From Henricia sp. BOLD:AAB3569 (Eukaryota > Echinodermata > Asteroidea > Spinulosida > Echinasteridae), in assembly GCA_037783545.1 (NCBI GenBank), contig JBBELK010001111.1, positions 351,955-415,954 on the forward strand: DNA of 64,000 nucleotides. Direction: 5' to 3'. Numbering within the stretch: position 1 is the stretch's first letter; the number at the start of each line of letters is the position of its first letter. The position numbers and the translations under genes are program-made. The notes below the pieces were generated by a model. The model did not search any database. It worked only from the letters and a program-made list of their open reading frames with translations, and was not told the DNA's origin. Below are positions 1 through 12,200 of this stretch, piece by piece.

Positions 1-540
1 AAATTTTTGTGCTGCTCATCCCACAAAATGCATGATCATATATAGTAAACCAATGGGTCATCACTATACGGGATTTGCAATGATATACAGAGTAACAACT
101 AAGATGAGATTGATCAAACCATGGAGGAAGTTTCTTCCTCCATGATCAAACACAAATTACTATAATATCAATGGTAACAAACACCACATGAGTTCAACAT
201 TAAACATTTTAACATTCATTCAACAGAAAAACCCTGCATGGAAGTTTTCTGAATTATTACTGCAGCTGTACGTGTGGCTGAAATTTCTACAGTTTATCAA
301 CATTACTCTTTTGTTATGTGCAGCTGGTTATGTGATGCTGCTGTTCCTGTTTTTTTGTTTTTTAAGTTTTCCAATCATGTAATCTGTCATTCAATTTTAA
401 TCCTGCAAATATATTTGAAATCCTACAGGCTTTAGTTCTGTACAAAGTTTTAACATTTTAATAGACCGAATGAGAGATGACGTCAACAAATGTAAACAAA
501 ACCACGTTGCGCACGGGTTCATGGAATTGTTTGGAGGGAT

Positions 541-928
541 GTCAGACAAGTCGACCGTTGAGACAATTCGACTTGAGACAAGTCGACCGTTGAGACAACT
601 CGACCGTTGAGACAACTCGACCGTTGAGACATCTCGACCGTTGAGACAACTCGACTCGAGACAAGTCGACCGCTGAGACAACTCAGCGGACACACTTAAA
701 TTTTGAAATTAAAATAACATATTTTATTTTCAAACAATTAAAACATGTCGAACAGAACGGCCGTGTCACTGAATGGGTAAGCACCATCACCTCCCCCCTT
801 TTACTTGTCTCAACGGTCGACTTGTCTTTCCATTTATCGCACATACGGTCGAGTTGTCTCAACGGTCGAGTTGTCTCAACGGTCGACTTGTCTCGAGTCG
901 AGTTGTCTCAACGGTCGACTTGTCTGAC
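541..928. repeat. foldback repeat with 18-bp tandem units
   Basis: The left arm (541-690) is built of units like GACAACTCGACCGTTGA. The right arm (806-928) carries the same units in reverse complement. The outermost bases GTCAGACAAGTCGACCGT recur inverted at 911-928. It looks like a small foldback-type element. Open frames across it are by-products of the repeat. Confidence 0.75.
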
Positions 929-2399
929 CCCCGTTTGGAGTACTCTAATAAAATGGCATATGGGGCATCGTTGGTCCGTGAATTTGTTTAAAAATTTTCT
1001 TTGCTAAAGTATAATTTTGTTACCAAAATACTCCAAAGACTCTTCGGAGGTGGCTCTAGTGCCAGGGGGTGCTAACTTCATCCCACTCAGTTAAAGAGCG
1101 TGATAAAAACTAATGAGTTTGACATACTCAACACAAACATAATAATTAGCTCCCATTTGGCGAGTACATGTACTCCATTTAAGCCCATCATGCTTTGCGC
1201 AGAGAGGTATTGTTACGTCATTTCGCTTACATGCTATAATGTTAAAATATATAGTTTTTAAGAAATTATAAAAATCAATTTTTATATATGTCAAAGATGA
1301 ATATAATTCAGCTGATTTATAATACTGCCTCATTTCCCCCCCACCCCCCCCCCCCCCCCCCCCACCATTGCAAAAGCACAGGGACACGGTAACAGTGATT
1401 TTTAGTGTAGAGCCATTGCCTAGGAAACTAACAAAAGATGACGTATTCACTTCGGCAGACTATTGCCATTCTTTGTGAATTCGTATCCGCTTTTCAGAAG
1501 ATAATATTTCTTGTTCTTTGCATTTCAATAATGTACGAGTTGTAATGAGCCCAAGTCTTTTGTTTCTTGGGTATAATTCCCCTTTAACTCCCAAGTTGAT
1601 TAAGTGGTTTTCAGTGTGTGCCATTTCAGTACAATTTACCTCCACACCACTTTTTTGCAAAGCGACTCATGTAGAATTTACACACAAAATCTCAGTGTGA
1701 ATTCACTCTTTAAGTTCGTACAGAGGTTACTTACTTATATTTAGTCTGATTGTAATAATGTCAAAGAAATACATCAAACTCTGAAATTAATTTTTGTAAA
1801 AATCTTTTTTTTTTCAATCTCATTTTACCTTAAATTATATAAATGAATAGAATATATTTGTATTTTTAATTCTAAAATTTCTACAAGCTATATATGTATA
1901 TTTCAGAAACATTTATTTCAATGTTGTCATTTATCACAATAGTTTATACAAACTACATATTGCATAATATTTCTGTGTTGAACAAAAATAATGTCTACAA
2001 AGCAGAGTAGCAATAGTGTAATTTTAGCAAGAAAATTAATAATAATGGACAGAATCTTAGGTATGAGGTGTAGCGATCAGCTTTTTTACCCTAATCTATG
2101 GACACAAAACACAGACATAAATAAAAACCAATAAATACCAGTGGGAGAAAAGTCCAAATATAGGTATACATAAGTATGCTAATTCATGAATAATGCATTA
2201 GTATGAATATGTATCGAGAAATCGACCCATTACATGTAAGTTTTTGGCGAATACAGAAATAGTGGGTAAAAGTTTTATGGAATCGTCCGAATCATCCAAG
2301 TTATTCCAGAATAGGGTAGGCCTACCTCGATGAACAACACTGTTCTTGGACATTGACGTACTATTTGAACAAATGAATTACCTCGTACACTAACTCGAG
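929..2399. other. AT-rich flank with poly-C tract
   Basis: No gene was seen. A C-run with one interrupting A lies at 1336-1363. The stretch to about 1462 ends in CACTTCGGCAGACTA, one end of the dispersed TAGAC-terminated MITE family found elsewhere in the window. Confidence 0.5.
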
Positions 2400-3982
2400 T
2401 GTTATATTCATGAACATTTGTTGTTAAAGTAAAAAAAGATTTTAAGCAATAGGGAAGTACATTACTCCTTAGTTTATACATGAATTTACATTTAATTTAC
2501 ATGTAATTACATTTAAGCAGACCCCATTTAGCAAATAATGGATCAGTATGATCACGATAGTCCGCCTTTGAGATGATGCGAACTGCTCGTTTTTGTAAAG
2601 TAAGTAACTTGAGACATTTGGATGACGAACTACCCCACATCAAAATTGAATAATTTAAGTACGGTATAATAGCACAAATGCATTATACAATAATAATAAA
2701 ATCCTACTTGTAAGGTAATATTTCAATTGATTCATTATACCAATGTTCTTGGATATTTGTATTGCTATATTATCGATATGATGTTTCCAAGTAAGATTTT
2801 CATCAATAGATATACCCAAAACAGCATTGGATATATTTTGGTATTATTGGAAATTGAAAATCAGCTATTTCAGCGAACATTTTCACTTCATTGTAACCCT
2901 TATAGTCGTTTACCACTGCCCAAACTGATATTGTCTTCACAATTTTGAGAATAATTAAACTATCCTGTTCGAAATGCGTGAATAACCAAAATTATAGTGC
3001 AATTAATGAATTGTCACGAACCTCGGGTGCCAACGAACGAAATTAATCACGAAACACAGAATTGTATTTGTGCAAAGAGAGAAAACTCGGAGAGAAAATT
3101 TATGTAACAAAAGTAATTATATAATATTATATGGCTTTGAGGGTGATATGAGGAATATACCGCACGAGTCATGAAAATACTGAACGAGCCGAAAATACAG
3201 TTTTTAAGTAATTTACTGAAGTCACTTTATTTGGTTAAACAATCTGCATAGACACACAGAGATAAACATACAACTCACAGATATAAGTGTGTATACACTA
3301 ACAAAAATAAACAAGAATTGGCAATAATTTAACCATTTTAACCATGGTTAAGCCTTGTATTGTTTAAAATCAGAGGAACTGATTGTGTATATTTAAATTG
3401 GCTTGAACAAAATATAAATTGGCTCGAACGGCAAGTCAGCAGTTCCCTCGATTGTAAAGATTTTGCTTTTGTTTGGCAAGGCCAGTGGTGACGTCATGCA
3501 CCGTTTGCAGGTGTGCACTCATTTTATGGATTGGAGATTTTCCCCGGGTTATATGGTATGGGATGGTGCACCTGTGAACGTGAGCATGTTGCGTCATTGG
3601 GTATTGACCAAATATTGGTGCATTGGTGTAAATTTATATTTTATTAATCTTCTTTTTTATCGCTTTAAATTATTATATTTTAAACTTAAATATGATGTTT
3701 GTAAAATGACAATTTTTCAGCCTTTAGCTGCCATGTGACGTCATAAGGTATAAGGGAAAAAAATCATATAATTTGACTTGAGAACATTAATGCCAAGTAC
3801 TTATCTTTTGAAGTTCAATGTTGAGGTTTCGAATAGCATCATTTACATTACTATGGGAATTACAAGCAATATGTAAGAATATCTTAAGCATTACATATAT
3901 CATTAATAATATAATTATTAGAAGGAAAAATAAAGGACCCAACACCGAGCCTTTGAGAACACCATACTCAATGACTGTAGTA

Positions 3983-4205
3983 CACTGCAAAAACTGTGGT
4001 GTTGAATTAACACCAGTGGTGTTGTCTTATATAGATACCAAGACTGGTGTTAATATTTAACACCGTAGGTGTTAGTTTTAATTCTACATTTGGAATAAAT
4101 GCATAAATATTTTTAACACCATAGGTGTTAAAACTTAACACCCGGCTTGGTATCTATATAAGACAACACCACTGGTGTTAATTTAACACCACAGTTTTTG
4201 CAGTG
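3983..4205. mobile_element. CACTG-ended hairpin MITE in the LINE
   Basis: 223 bp with near-perfect inverted ends (CACTGCAAAAACTGTGGTGT and its complement) and flanking TA on both sides (3981-3982, 4206-4207). The inside is rich in the pentamer AACAC/GTGTT, so most of the element folds on itself. The CACTG ends recall CACTA-type transposons; the superfamily is not proven. Confidence 0.8.
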
Positions 4206-4717
4206 TAGATTTCGCAGAATTAAACATCACATACCGTTTTCGATTACACAAATATAGCTTTTTTTTTAAGGTTTAAGGCTGTTCCATGGACTCCGTGATG
4301 TTCCAATGTACTTAACAAAATGTTATGATTTACAGTATCAAAAGCCTTGGATAAATCTAAACAAAATGCCAATGGAAAAATTATTATGGTCAATGGCTTC
4401 ATATATTTTACTAAAAACATATGATGCCAATTCAGTGGAACGATTTTGTCTGAATCCAAATTGTGAATCACACATTATTACCATTTTAAAAAAAGATAGT
4501 CGTTTGTATATAAGTTTTGAGAATGTACGGTATAGATAATATTGGTCTGTAGTTGGTAATATTATGCTTGCAGTCTTTCATGTAAACCACAGTTACCTGC
4601 ATGGGCTATTTTACTGTCGGGAATACCCCAGCTGTCAAGGACCTGTTGAATAAATTCAACAAAGGTATTGACAATGAAAATTTGGCTTGCTTAATGACAG
4701 TGGAACTTAATCCATCA

Positions 4718-5383
4718 TACACTCGGCAAAAGAAGTTCTTGGACACTTGTAAAAGTTCAAATAATTTTTTAAAATAATTCATAAAAAGCACATTATTGTA
4801 TATCAATATGACCACACAATAGTTGTCTACCAGCATGATATGGAGTTAACGCGTGAGCAATCACGCATGGCTGGTTACACGCATTAAACAATAGCAAGTA
4901 CAGTAACAGAAAATTGCAAGAAATGGAGCATTCAGTTATTCAATTGTGAAACAGTTTATGTGGCATAATGATCCATTGAAAGAAAAAAGCACTATATTTC
5001 TTTGCTGGGGGTTCATTATTGAACAAATCCCGTGCACATTGTCAAGTCAAAATTAAATGCCATTTTGAAAAGAAGAGGAAATTATCCATCTTGGATGCAT
5101 CATTATTCCACTGGAATTGTTAACAAAATTTAGGCCTGCAGGATGGACATGATTATTAGCATTTGAATGCTCCATTTCTTGCAATTTTCTGTTACTGTAC
5201 TTGCTATTGTTCAATGCGTGTAACCAGCCATATAGCATGATTGCTCACGCGTTAACTCCATATCATGCTGGTAGAGAACTATTGTGTGGTCATATTGATA
5301 TACAATAATGTGCTTTTTATGAATTATTTTTAAAAATTATTTGAACTTTTACCAGTGTCCAAGAACTTCTTTTGCCGAGTGTA
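4718..5383. mobile_element. 666-bp hairpin element inserted in the LINE
   Basis: Arms of about 220 bp (4718-4940 and 5160-5383) are inverted copies that begin TACACTCGGCAAAAGAAG. The element splits the LINE frame exactly between the SGKAP and DGLSS motifs, which shows it is the younger insertion. It contains no coding capacity. Confidence 0.75.
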
Positions 5384-5607
5384 TATCAGGAGCCTTTCCA
5401 GAAGGGATTTCATTAATACAATCTTCAATCACTTCCCGAGTAATCGGTGTAAGAAAAAGTGAATTTGGACATCTGTTGCTTATAGATGAATTAAAGGATA
5501 TGTCACAAGATGGGAGCTCACTCGAAAGACTGCTACCAATATTAAAGGCAGAACACATGATTAGTAAACCATTAAAAATGGTTTTATCTCCCTGTGTGAA
5601 TGATTAA

Positions 5608-8600
5608 AACCAACCGGAGCAAAAATCAGCTCCGTACTTTGTCTAACTTTTGAGAAAACAGTCGAAAAAGGCTTTACGGTCACTTCGCCCTAAAACCAGT
5701 TCGCTCCGAACCACTTCGCCCTGAACCACGGCCTGTGGATGAAGTGTTTTTGAAGCCAAGTGGTATTCGGACGAAGTGGTGTAAGGGTGTCTTTTGGGGC
5801 GAAGTGAATTTACGTCTCGCGAAACGAAATAAAATTGTTTTGCTTATTTCTCAGACTATAGCACTTCAGGCAAAACCATATCAGGTAAAGTTTATTAACT
5901 GTCATGTTTTTATTGTGTAACTTATGTGTAAATCTGTGAACATTTCGGATTTTCGAGATTACCAATAAGGTGTTCCAACTTTAATAAAGTAATTATTAAA
6001 TGCATCAGCAATTTTTTGTCAGTAATTTGAATATCCTGAATGAAATGAGGAGTATGTAAATTTTGCTTGCGCTTAATTAAGTAATAGGTTTATAACTTTA
6101 ATGTTGGATTTAACTTTGTTAAACTTTTTACACAGATAAATCACATTTTTTATATACCATACAAAGACAGATTTATGCTGCAAATTACTTTGAATATGCC
6201 TTATTTTTGTAGAGTTTACTTTGAAAATTTTGACAATTATGCAATTAAAATGTAACAAAACTGCGGCATTAATTTGTTTTCATTTTGTAATTTATTTTAA
6301 AGTCTCATCATGTTTCATTTGCATGGACCCAAAATTTTACTTCGTGAATTGACAAGAAAAAAGCTTACCCAAAGATAGCATTGATAACAAACACCACTTG
6401 ATGTTTTAAAATAGTACCTCTCTGTGGTCAATGGTTGTGCAAGAAACAAAATCATCTTTGTTCCTGGAATATATTTTAAAAGGTTCCAGCTGCAATTAAT
6501 AAAAGAAAAATGAAAAAAAAATTTGATTATAACTAGACCGATCATATGCAGCACGATGTGGCAGAGGGTATCCGCACCACTACCCTTCCATTATTCCCCC
6601 ATTGTGTTTCAAACATCCAAGGAATTTCAAAGGAATTTTTAGACACCTCCCCCAGTACGCATTTTTTGGCAAAATATGTGACCTCATCCATTGACTTTAA
6701 CAGCTAATTCCATGAGTATATTTCATGTTATTAATAAAATGTTGATTTCATACATGTAAAGTATGCACACCAAAATGTAAAAATCATTAGGCGAAAACAT
6801 GATACCGGTACATAATTTTTAAAGCACCAAAAAAGTATTATAACATTTTTAATCGACTACACTATTGCTTGTGGCCAGAATAAACAGGTGGCCCTTATAT
6901 AGAGGTTTAGCGGGAAAATGCATGGATCATAAAACATACCACGATGCATGTCTGCTCAGGGGCCATCCATAAAGTATTGTCGGGAGACGCGAGGTGCGAT
7001 CTCGGGGGGTTGGTGACTCGTCACCGGGGTGAAGAATCTCTCCTTCTCGGGATAACAGAGTCGGACTCGCATTCGATGGCCAGCATGAATTTATTTGTTT
7101 GATGAACTCGTTCCGGGGTATCACAAAAGGATAAACCAAAAAATAAAACAAACCTACAGAAAAAGAACAAAATTGTCTGGAATTTACCCTTCAGTTATAA
7201 TACCAAGTCAGATTTTGAAACATTAAAAATATTTTGAGCAGCACAGTTTAAGAACGCCAAGAATATGTTCTCATAAAAATGTGTTTGACATATCAGGTGT
7301 ATCAGACTTCGGAGTGAACAAGTTCCATTTAAAAATATTGCGTGGGTTTGTTGATGTGTCAAAATACAATGGTCTGATCATAAACTTATCCTCTGGCCGA
7401 AACAACTTCGGCTTTAAGGACAAACTCAGGTGTACCAGTTTGCTGCAAAACTGGAGAATGTAGGTACTTTGGAATACCACGGTACCTCGTCATACCGACG
7501 TACCTGGGACAGTAAATCAGCTTTTACCAAATTTCCTTACACCTTTGATCTTAGCTGACCCAATCTACCCTTAGCGGTCTTAATTCAACTGTACATATAT
7601 ATCCCATGCACATGTGCACATGCATGGCTACTCTTATAAACAAAATATCAGCTTACTTTTTGGCGTATAGGCCACTTTCTAAAAACTAGTATACGGAGTA
7701 CATGATTTTCATCTACTGACAAAACTAAACACTACAGCAGTTATAGTGGCTATGAATCCGATAATGCAACGCAGTATCTTATTTCATATTAAAATGCATT
7801 TTAAAATAATTGTTAAACATAAAGATATTAATAAGTTCGCATATTAGAAATGTTTATAAATGTTTCTAATAAGGTTATAAATCAGGTTATCGATCGACTC
7901 ACCCAATACAAAAAGAGGTTGGCACAACGGTCACCCTTCTTGCACAAAAGGTTAGCAACCAGCTCAGATGACAAAGCGGTATATGCCCCTGGTGTACGGT
8001 TAATTAATCATGGGCCTTATTTATCGACGATTTAATTTTGTTTTTAAGTAGTGCACCGCAATAATTCTGTAGAGCGGTTTGCTAGAACAAATTGTGCTCA
8101 AGTTTGGCAAAATCATTATTTCGTATATACATCGATCGGTATAAAATCTATTAAACGCACATTATACAAGTTGTCTAAATAATTTGAATTTTAACTAACC
8201 AGAGACCTTCGACAAATTCTCAGAATTCTTCAAAATGTGTGCGCATAGCATGCAATCTAAAACAATTACACGCAAAGTTCACTGCAAAATATTCAATCAT
8301 TCACAATGCGTATTATTCTAACAACGCAAATAATCAACAAAAGTGAGAAAACTTAAATTTGTCTTCTTTTCAGTGGGTTAGCTTGGTGAGGGACTGGGAA
8401 ATCTGTGATGCATTTCACGGAAAAACGGCCGATTTCTAAGATGTATATCTCGGCTACCGCTTGCTCAATTTATGCGATGAATGTTGTTTTGGAATTTACA
8501 GAAAATAATCTGTAATGTGAGATGATATTTTCAATAAAAATCAAACTTTGATTTTTTGTTTTCCAAGTCCCTAGTGATCTCGAAGTTATGACTATGCATA

Positions 8601-8634
8601 GTCATGGCTTCGAGATCACCTTGGGCCTATCTTA
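5608..8634. other. intergenic region, no gene seen
   Basis: Mostly AT-rich, with no supportable gene. It includes an inverted CACTTCGCCC/GGGCGAAGTG block (about 5680-5815), a segment with GGGGCCATCCATAAAGTA (6959-6976) of the kind found at repeat ends, and a near-perfect 46-bp hairpin at 8573-8618. Confidence 0.5.
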
Positions 8635-8828
8635 AGCCCGCCGCACACCTTTGCGATTTACCGGATAATCGACCATCGGACCACTTACCGGAAAGGTGTG
8701 CGCTGAAACAATTCGGGCCAGTCTGACCGTACGCTATAGGCCGAAGCAAATCAAACTTGTTTGATTTTTCCGGATCCGATGGTCCGGTGTCCGATCGGCC
8801 GGTAAATCGCAAAGGTGTGCGGCGGGCT
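8635..8828. mobile_element. MITE with TTA target duplication
   Basis: 194 bp with about 30-bp inverted ends (AGCCCGCCGCACACCTTTGC) flanked by TTA on both sides (8632-8634, 8829-8831). A TTA duplication fits the PIF/Harbinger group; this is inferred from the duplication only. It has no coding capacity. Confidence 0.8.
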
Positions 8829-9079
8829 TTAACCATGCCCCCTTATTGCAGTCAATATTTGTATAGGCCTACATGTATTTCAGAATTTCGTATTGTTTTC
8901 AAAAGGGGAACACGTGCGCCAAAAACAAATCCAAGTTTGTGCACTTGTACTGTTTCAATCTATACAAGCAATGCTTATTGTGTGTATAGGCTAATGAAAG
9001 AGACACACCCTCATACAAATGTATCACTGTATCAAACATCTACTCCACTTACATGGGGCTCTGAAAGCGACTGCATGCA

Positions 9080-9235
9080 CTACGCTACTTTGAAGTGAGT
9101 ATCTTTTATCTTCTTGGCTTGAGCTTGACTTGGCAGAAAGATCTTCTCCAAGTTAGCGAAAGGGTACTCGATGGCTAAAACCAGGAACACACCAACAACA
9201 TAGGAAATTGACACAACAGCTGCAAAGCGAAATGC
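9080..9235 (-). CDS. nrf-6-like: nrf-6-like exon 15 (last)
   Basis: 156 nt including the TAG stop, encoding residues 678-728. It holds the last helix (AAVVSISYVVGVFLVLAIEY) and the family's ending PFANLEKIFL. No canonical AATAAA was seen within about 1.9 kb downstream on this strand, so the 3' UTR end is not placed. Confidence 0.93.
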   Translation of the reverse strand, partial: AFRFAAVVSISYVVGVFLVLAIEYPFANLEKIFLPSQAQAKKIKDTHFKVA

Positions 9236-12200
9236 CTGTTCGGAAAGGGGGGAAACGTGTCATCAAATATTTTATATTTAAAAAAAACATAAATAAACAT
9301 TGTTCAATGAAGCTTTCAGAACCAAATAACCAGATTTAGGTAAAAGAAAAATCACATGGTCCTTATATTTGGGACTCCAACCCGAGACCTCTGACACACT
9401 AGCAAGGTGTTATACCACTACCAGCTGAGCTATGAGGCACAGTGGTATGCTCTCTCAGGTTTTCCATAAGAACATAACTGTTCTCTCAATGGGTACACAC
9501 TGAAACATTTAACAAACTCTAAATTGTACAATGTACAGGTAAGAGGTTCCACCGTGTCAAATTTTTCACATTTCTACAGCGCAGAGTATATTTTTCAAGA
9601 CACCCTACTTATCAACATTTTTCTGGCAGTAGGCCTACCATGAAGTGTCAACATGTTACAGTGCATGTAAAGTCACACACAGCCCTGAACCACCCACCCT
9701 AAACCCTCTTATGCTTTGTAGAACCGTGAAAATGTTGACAACTTTAGACGGCCCAAGGTACATTGTACATTAATACATTATAGATTTGCATATCTACATG
9801 TATTTGAACAAACAAAATCAGCATGAGGAACAAAACACGATCTTACCAATAAGTACACAGAAAAATGCACTGGTGCAGCAAAGTTGTAGTAGTAAATGTC
9901 AGCTACAATGTTTTGGACCAAGTAAACAGCGTATGTCACTCGAGCCAGTAGACCAGGCTGAAAATGAGCCAGGTATCACCTGGAGAGTTAGTTAATCTCA
10001 CGTGGTTTTTCTGGACCGGTTTGTCATGGGGAACAAGAATATTTTGGGTAAAAAGCCCAAATCCTGAACCCACACCCTAAAAAGGGGCAGGGCAAGGGAG
10101 TGGGCGGGTAGTCTATCTAGGGCATCCGAATGGTCTGGCAGGAGGATTAGGGTCCTATGCACACTCTCTCAAGATGCTAAAATGATTCTTAGCACTCTGG
10201 GGGCATCTAGTGCTTTAGGAATTTTTGATATTGCCATTGGACAAAAACTCCCACGGGTCCTAATTAGCATATTTCAAAGATGGCCGCCATCAGAATGCCA
10301 AGTTTTAATGGTAGCCCCCTAATCAGCCGATCTTGAAGGTTCTGGTGTTGCTACTGTGGTTTTCTGTGGTTCTGAATCCAATTCTGAGGTTTTTAAAATG
10401 ATAAGAGGTCAAGGTAACGTTATTAGGCTGAGGATCAGGGTCATTTCCAAGATGGCCGCCATTGAAATTAACAGGTGCCAGGTATATGCAGTGTCAGGTG
10501 TAGGTACCTAATCGACCGATTTTAAAGATACTTGTGTTAATACTATGGTTTTCTATGATGATGAATCCAAGTCTGAGGTTTTCAAAATGGTGAGAAGTCA
10601 AGATCACGTGATTAGGCTGGGAATCAGGGTCATTTCCAGGATGGCCGCCATTGAAATTGGCAGGTGCCAGGTGTAGGCAGTGTCAGGTGTATACCTAATC
10701 GGCCGATTGTAAAGATCCTGGTGTTGATACTATGGTTTTGCATGATGCTGAATCTAATTCTGAGGTTTTGAAAATGGTGAGAAGTCAGGGTCACGTGATT
10801 AGGCTGAGGATCAGGGTCATTTCCAAGATGACCGCCATTGAAATGCCGTGTGTCAGGTATACATGTATATAGGCATGCACCTAATGAGCCAATTTAATGA
10901 TCCTGGTGTTGATAATATGGTTTTCCATGGTGCTAAGTTCAATTTTGAGGTTTGCAAAATGATGAGAGGTCAGGATCACGAGATAAGGATGCGGATTAGG
11001 GTAATTTCCAAGATGGCCGCCATTGAAATTAACAGGTATCAGGTGTAGGCAGTGTCAGGTGTAGGTACCTAATCGGTCGATTTTAAAGATTATGGTGTTG
11101 ATATTATGGTTTTGCATGATGCTGAATCAAATTCTGAGGTTTTAAAAATGGTGAGAAGTCAGGGTCACGTGATTAGGCTAAAGATTAGGGTCATTTCGAA
11201 GATGGCCGCCATTGAAATTAACAGGTGCCAGGTGTAGGCAGTGTCAGGTGTTGGTACCTAATCGACCGATTTTAAAGATACTTGTGTTGATACTATAGGT
11301 TTCCATGATGATGAATCCAAGTCCGAGGTTTTCAAAATGGTGAGAAGTCAGGGTCACGTGATTAGGCTAAAGATTAGGGTCATTTCGAAGATGGCCGCCA
11401 TTGAAATTAACAGGTGCCAGGTGTAGGCAGTGTCAGGTGTTGGTACCTAATCGACCGATTTTAAAGATACTTGTGTTGATACTATAGGTTTCCATGATGA
11501 TGAATCCAAGTCTGAGGTTTTCAAAATGGTGAGAAGTCAAGATCACGTGATTAGGCTGGGAATCAGGGTCATTTCCAAGATGGCCGCCATTGAAATTGGC
11601 AGGTGCCAGGTGTAGGCAGTGTCAGGTGTATACCTAATCGGCCGATTGTAAAGATCCTGGTGTTGATACTATGGTTTTGCATGATGCTGAATCTAATTCT
11701 GAGGTTTTCAAAATGGTGAGAAGTCAGGGTCACATGATTAGGCTGAGGATCAGGGTCATTTCCAAGATGACCGCCATTGAAATGCCGTGTGTCAGGTATA
11801 CATGTATATAGGCATGCACCTAATGAGCCAATTTAATGATCCTGGTGTTGATAATATGGTTTTCCATGGTGCTAAGTTCAATTTTGAGGTTTGCAAAATG
11901 ATGAGAGGTCAGGATCACGAGATTAGGATGCGGATTAGGGTAATTTCCAAGATGGCCGCCATTGGAATGCTGTGTGTTAGGTGTACACGTAGGCACCTAA
12001 TCAGCCGATTTTATTGATCCTGGTGTTGATAATATGGTTTTCCATTGTGCTGAGTCCAATTCTGTGGTTTTTATAATAATGAGATGTTAGGGTTACGTGA
12101 TTAGGCTTAGGATCGGGGTCATTTTTAGTAATGGCGGCCATTTTGGAAATCTTATCATGTGATCGTTACATCTCATCATCTTAAAAACCTCCGAATTGAA

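Larger units (their letters stand above)
2400..5607 (-). pseudogene. decayed Jockey/L2-group LINE (RT fragments)
   Basis: Minus-strand reverse transcriptase pieces appear in order from right to left. A pre-RT segment with IPSGKAP is at 5560-5384. DGLSSTVIKQAKFSLSIPLL is at 4717-4600, the catalytic-palm motif CLDLSKAFDTVNH at about 4370-4300, and the GSVLGP motif at about 3960. LGISIDENLTWKHHIDNI is near 2830-2760 and LQKRAVRIISKADYRDHTDP near 2610-2540. Frameshifts and stops are frequent. Two insertions (3983-4205, 4718-5383) and a foreign block (about 2970-3780) break it. It is not functional. Confidence 0.8.
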
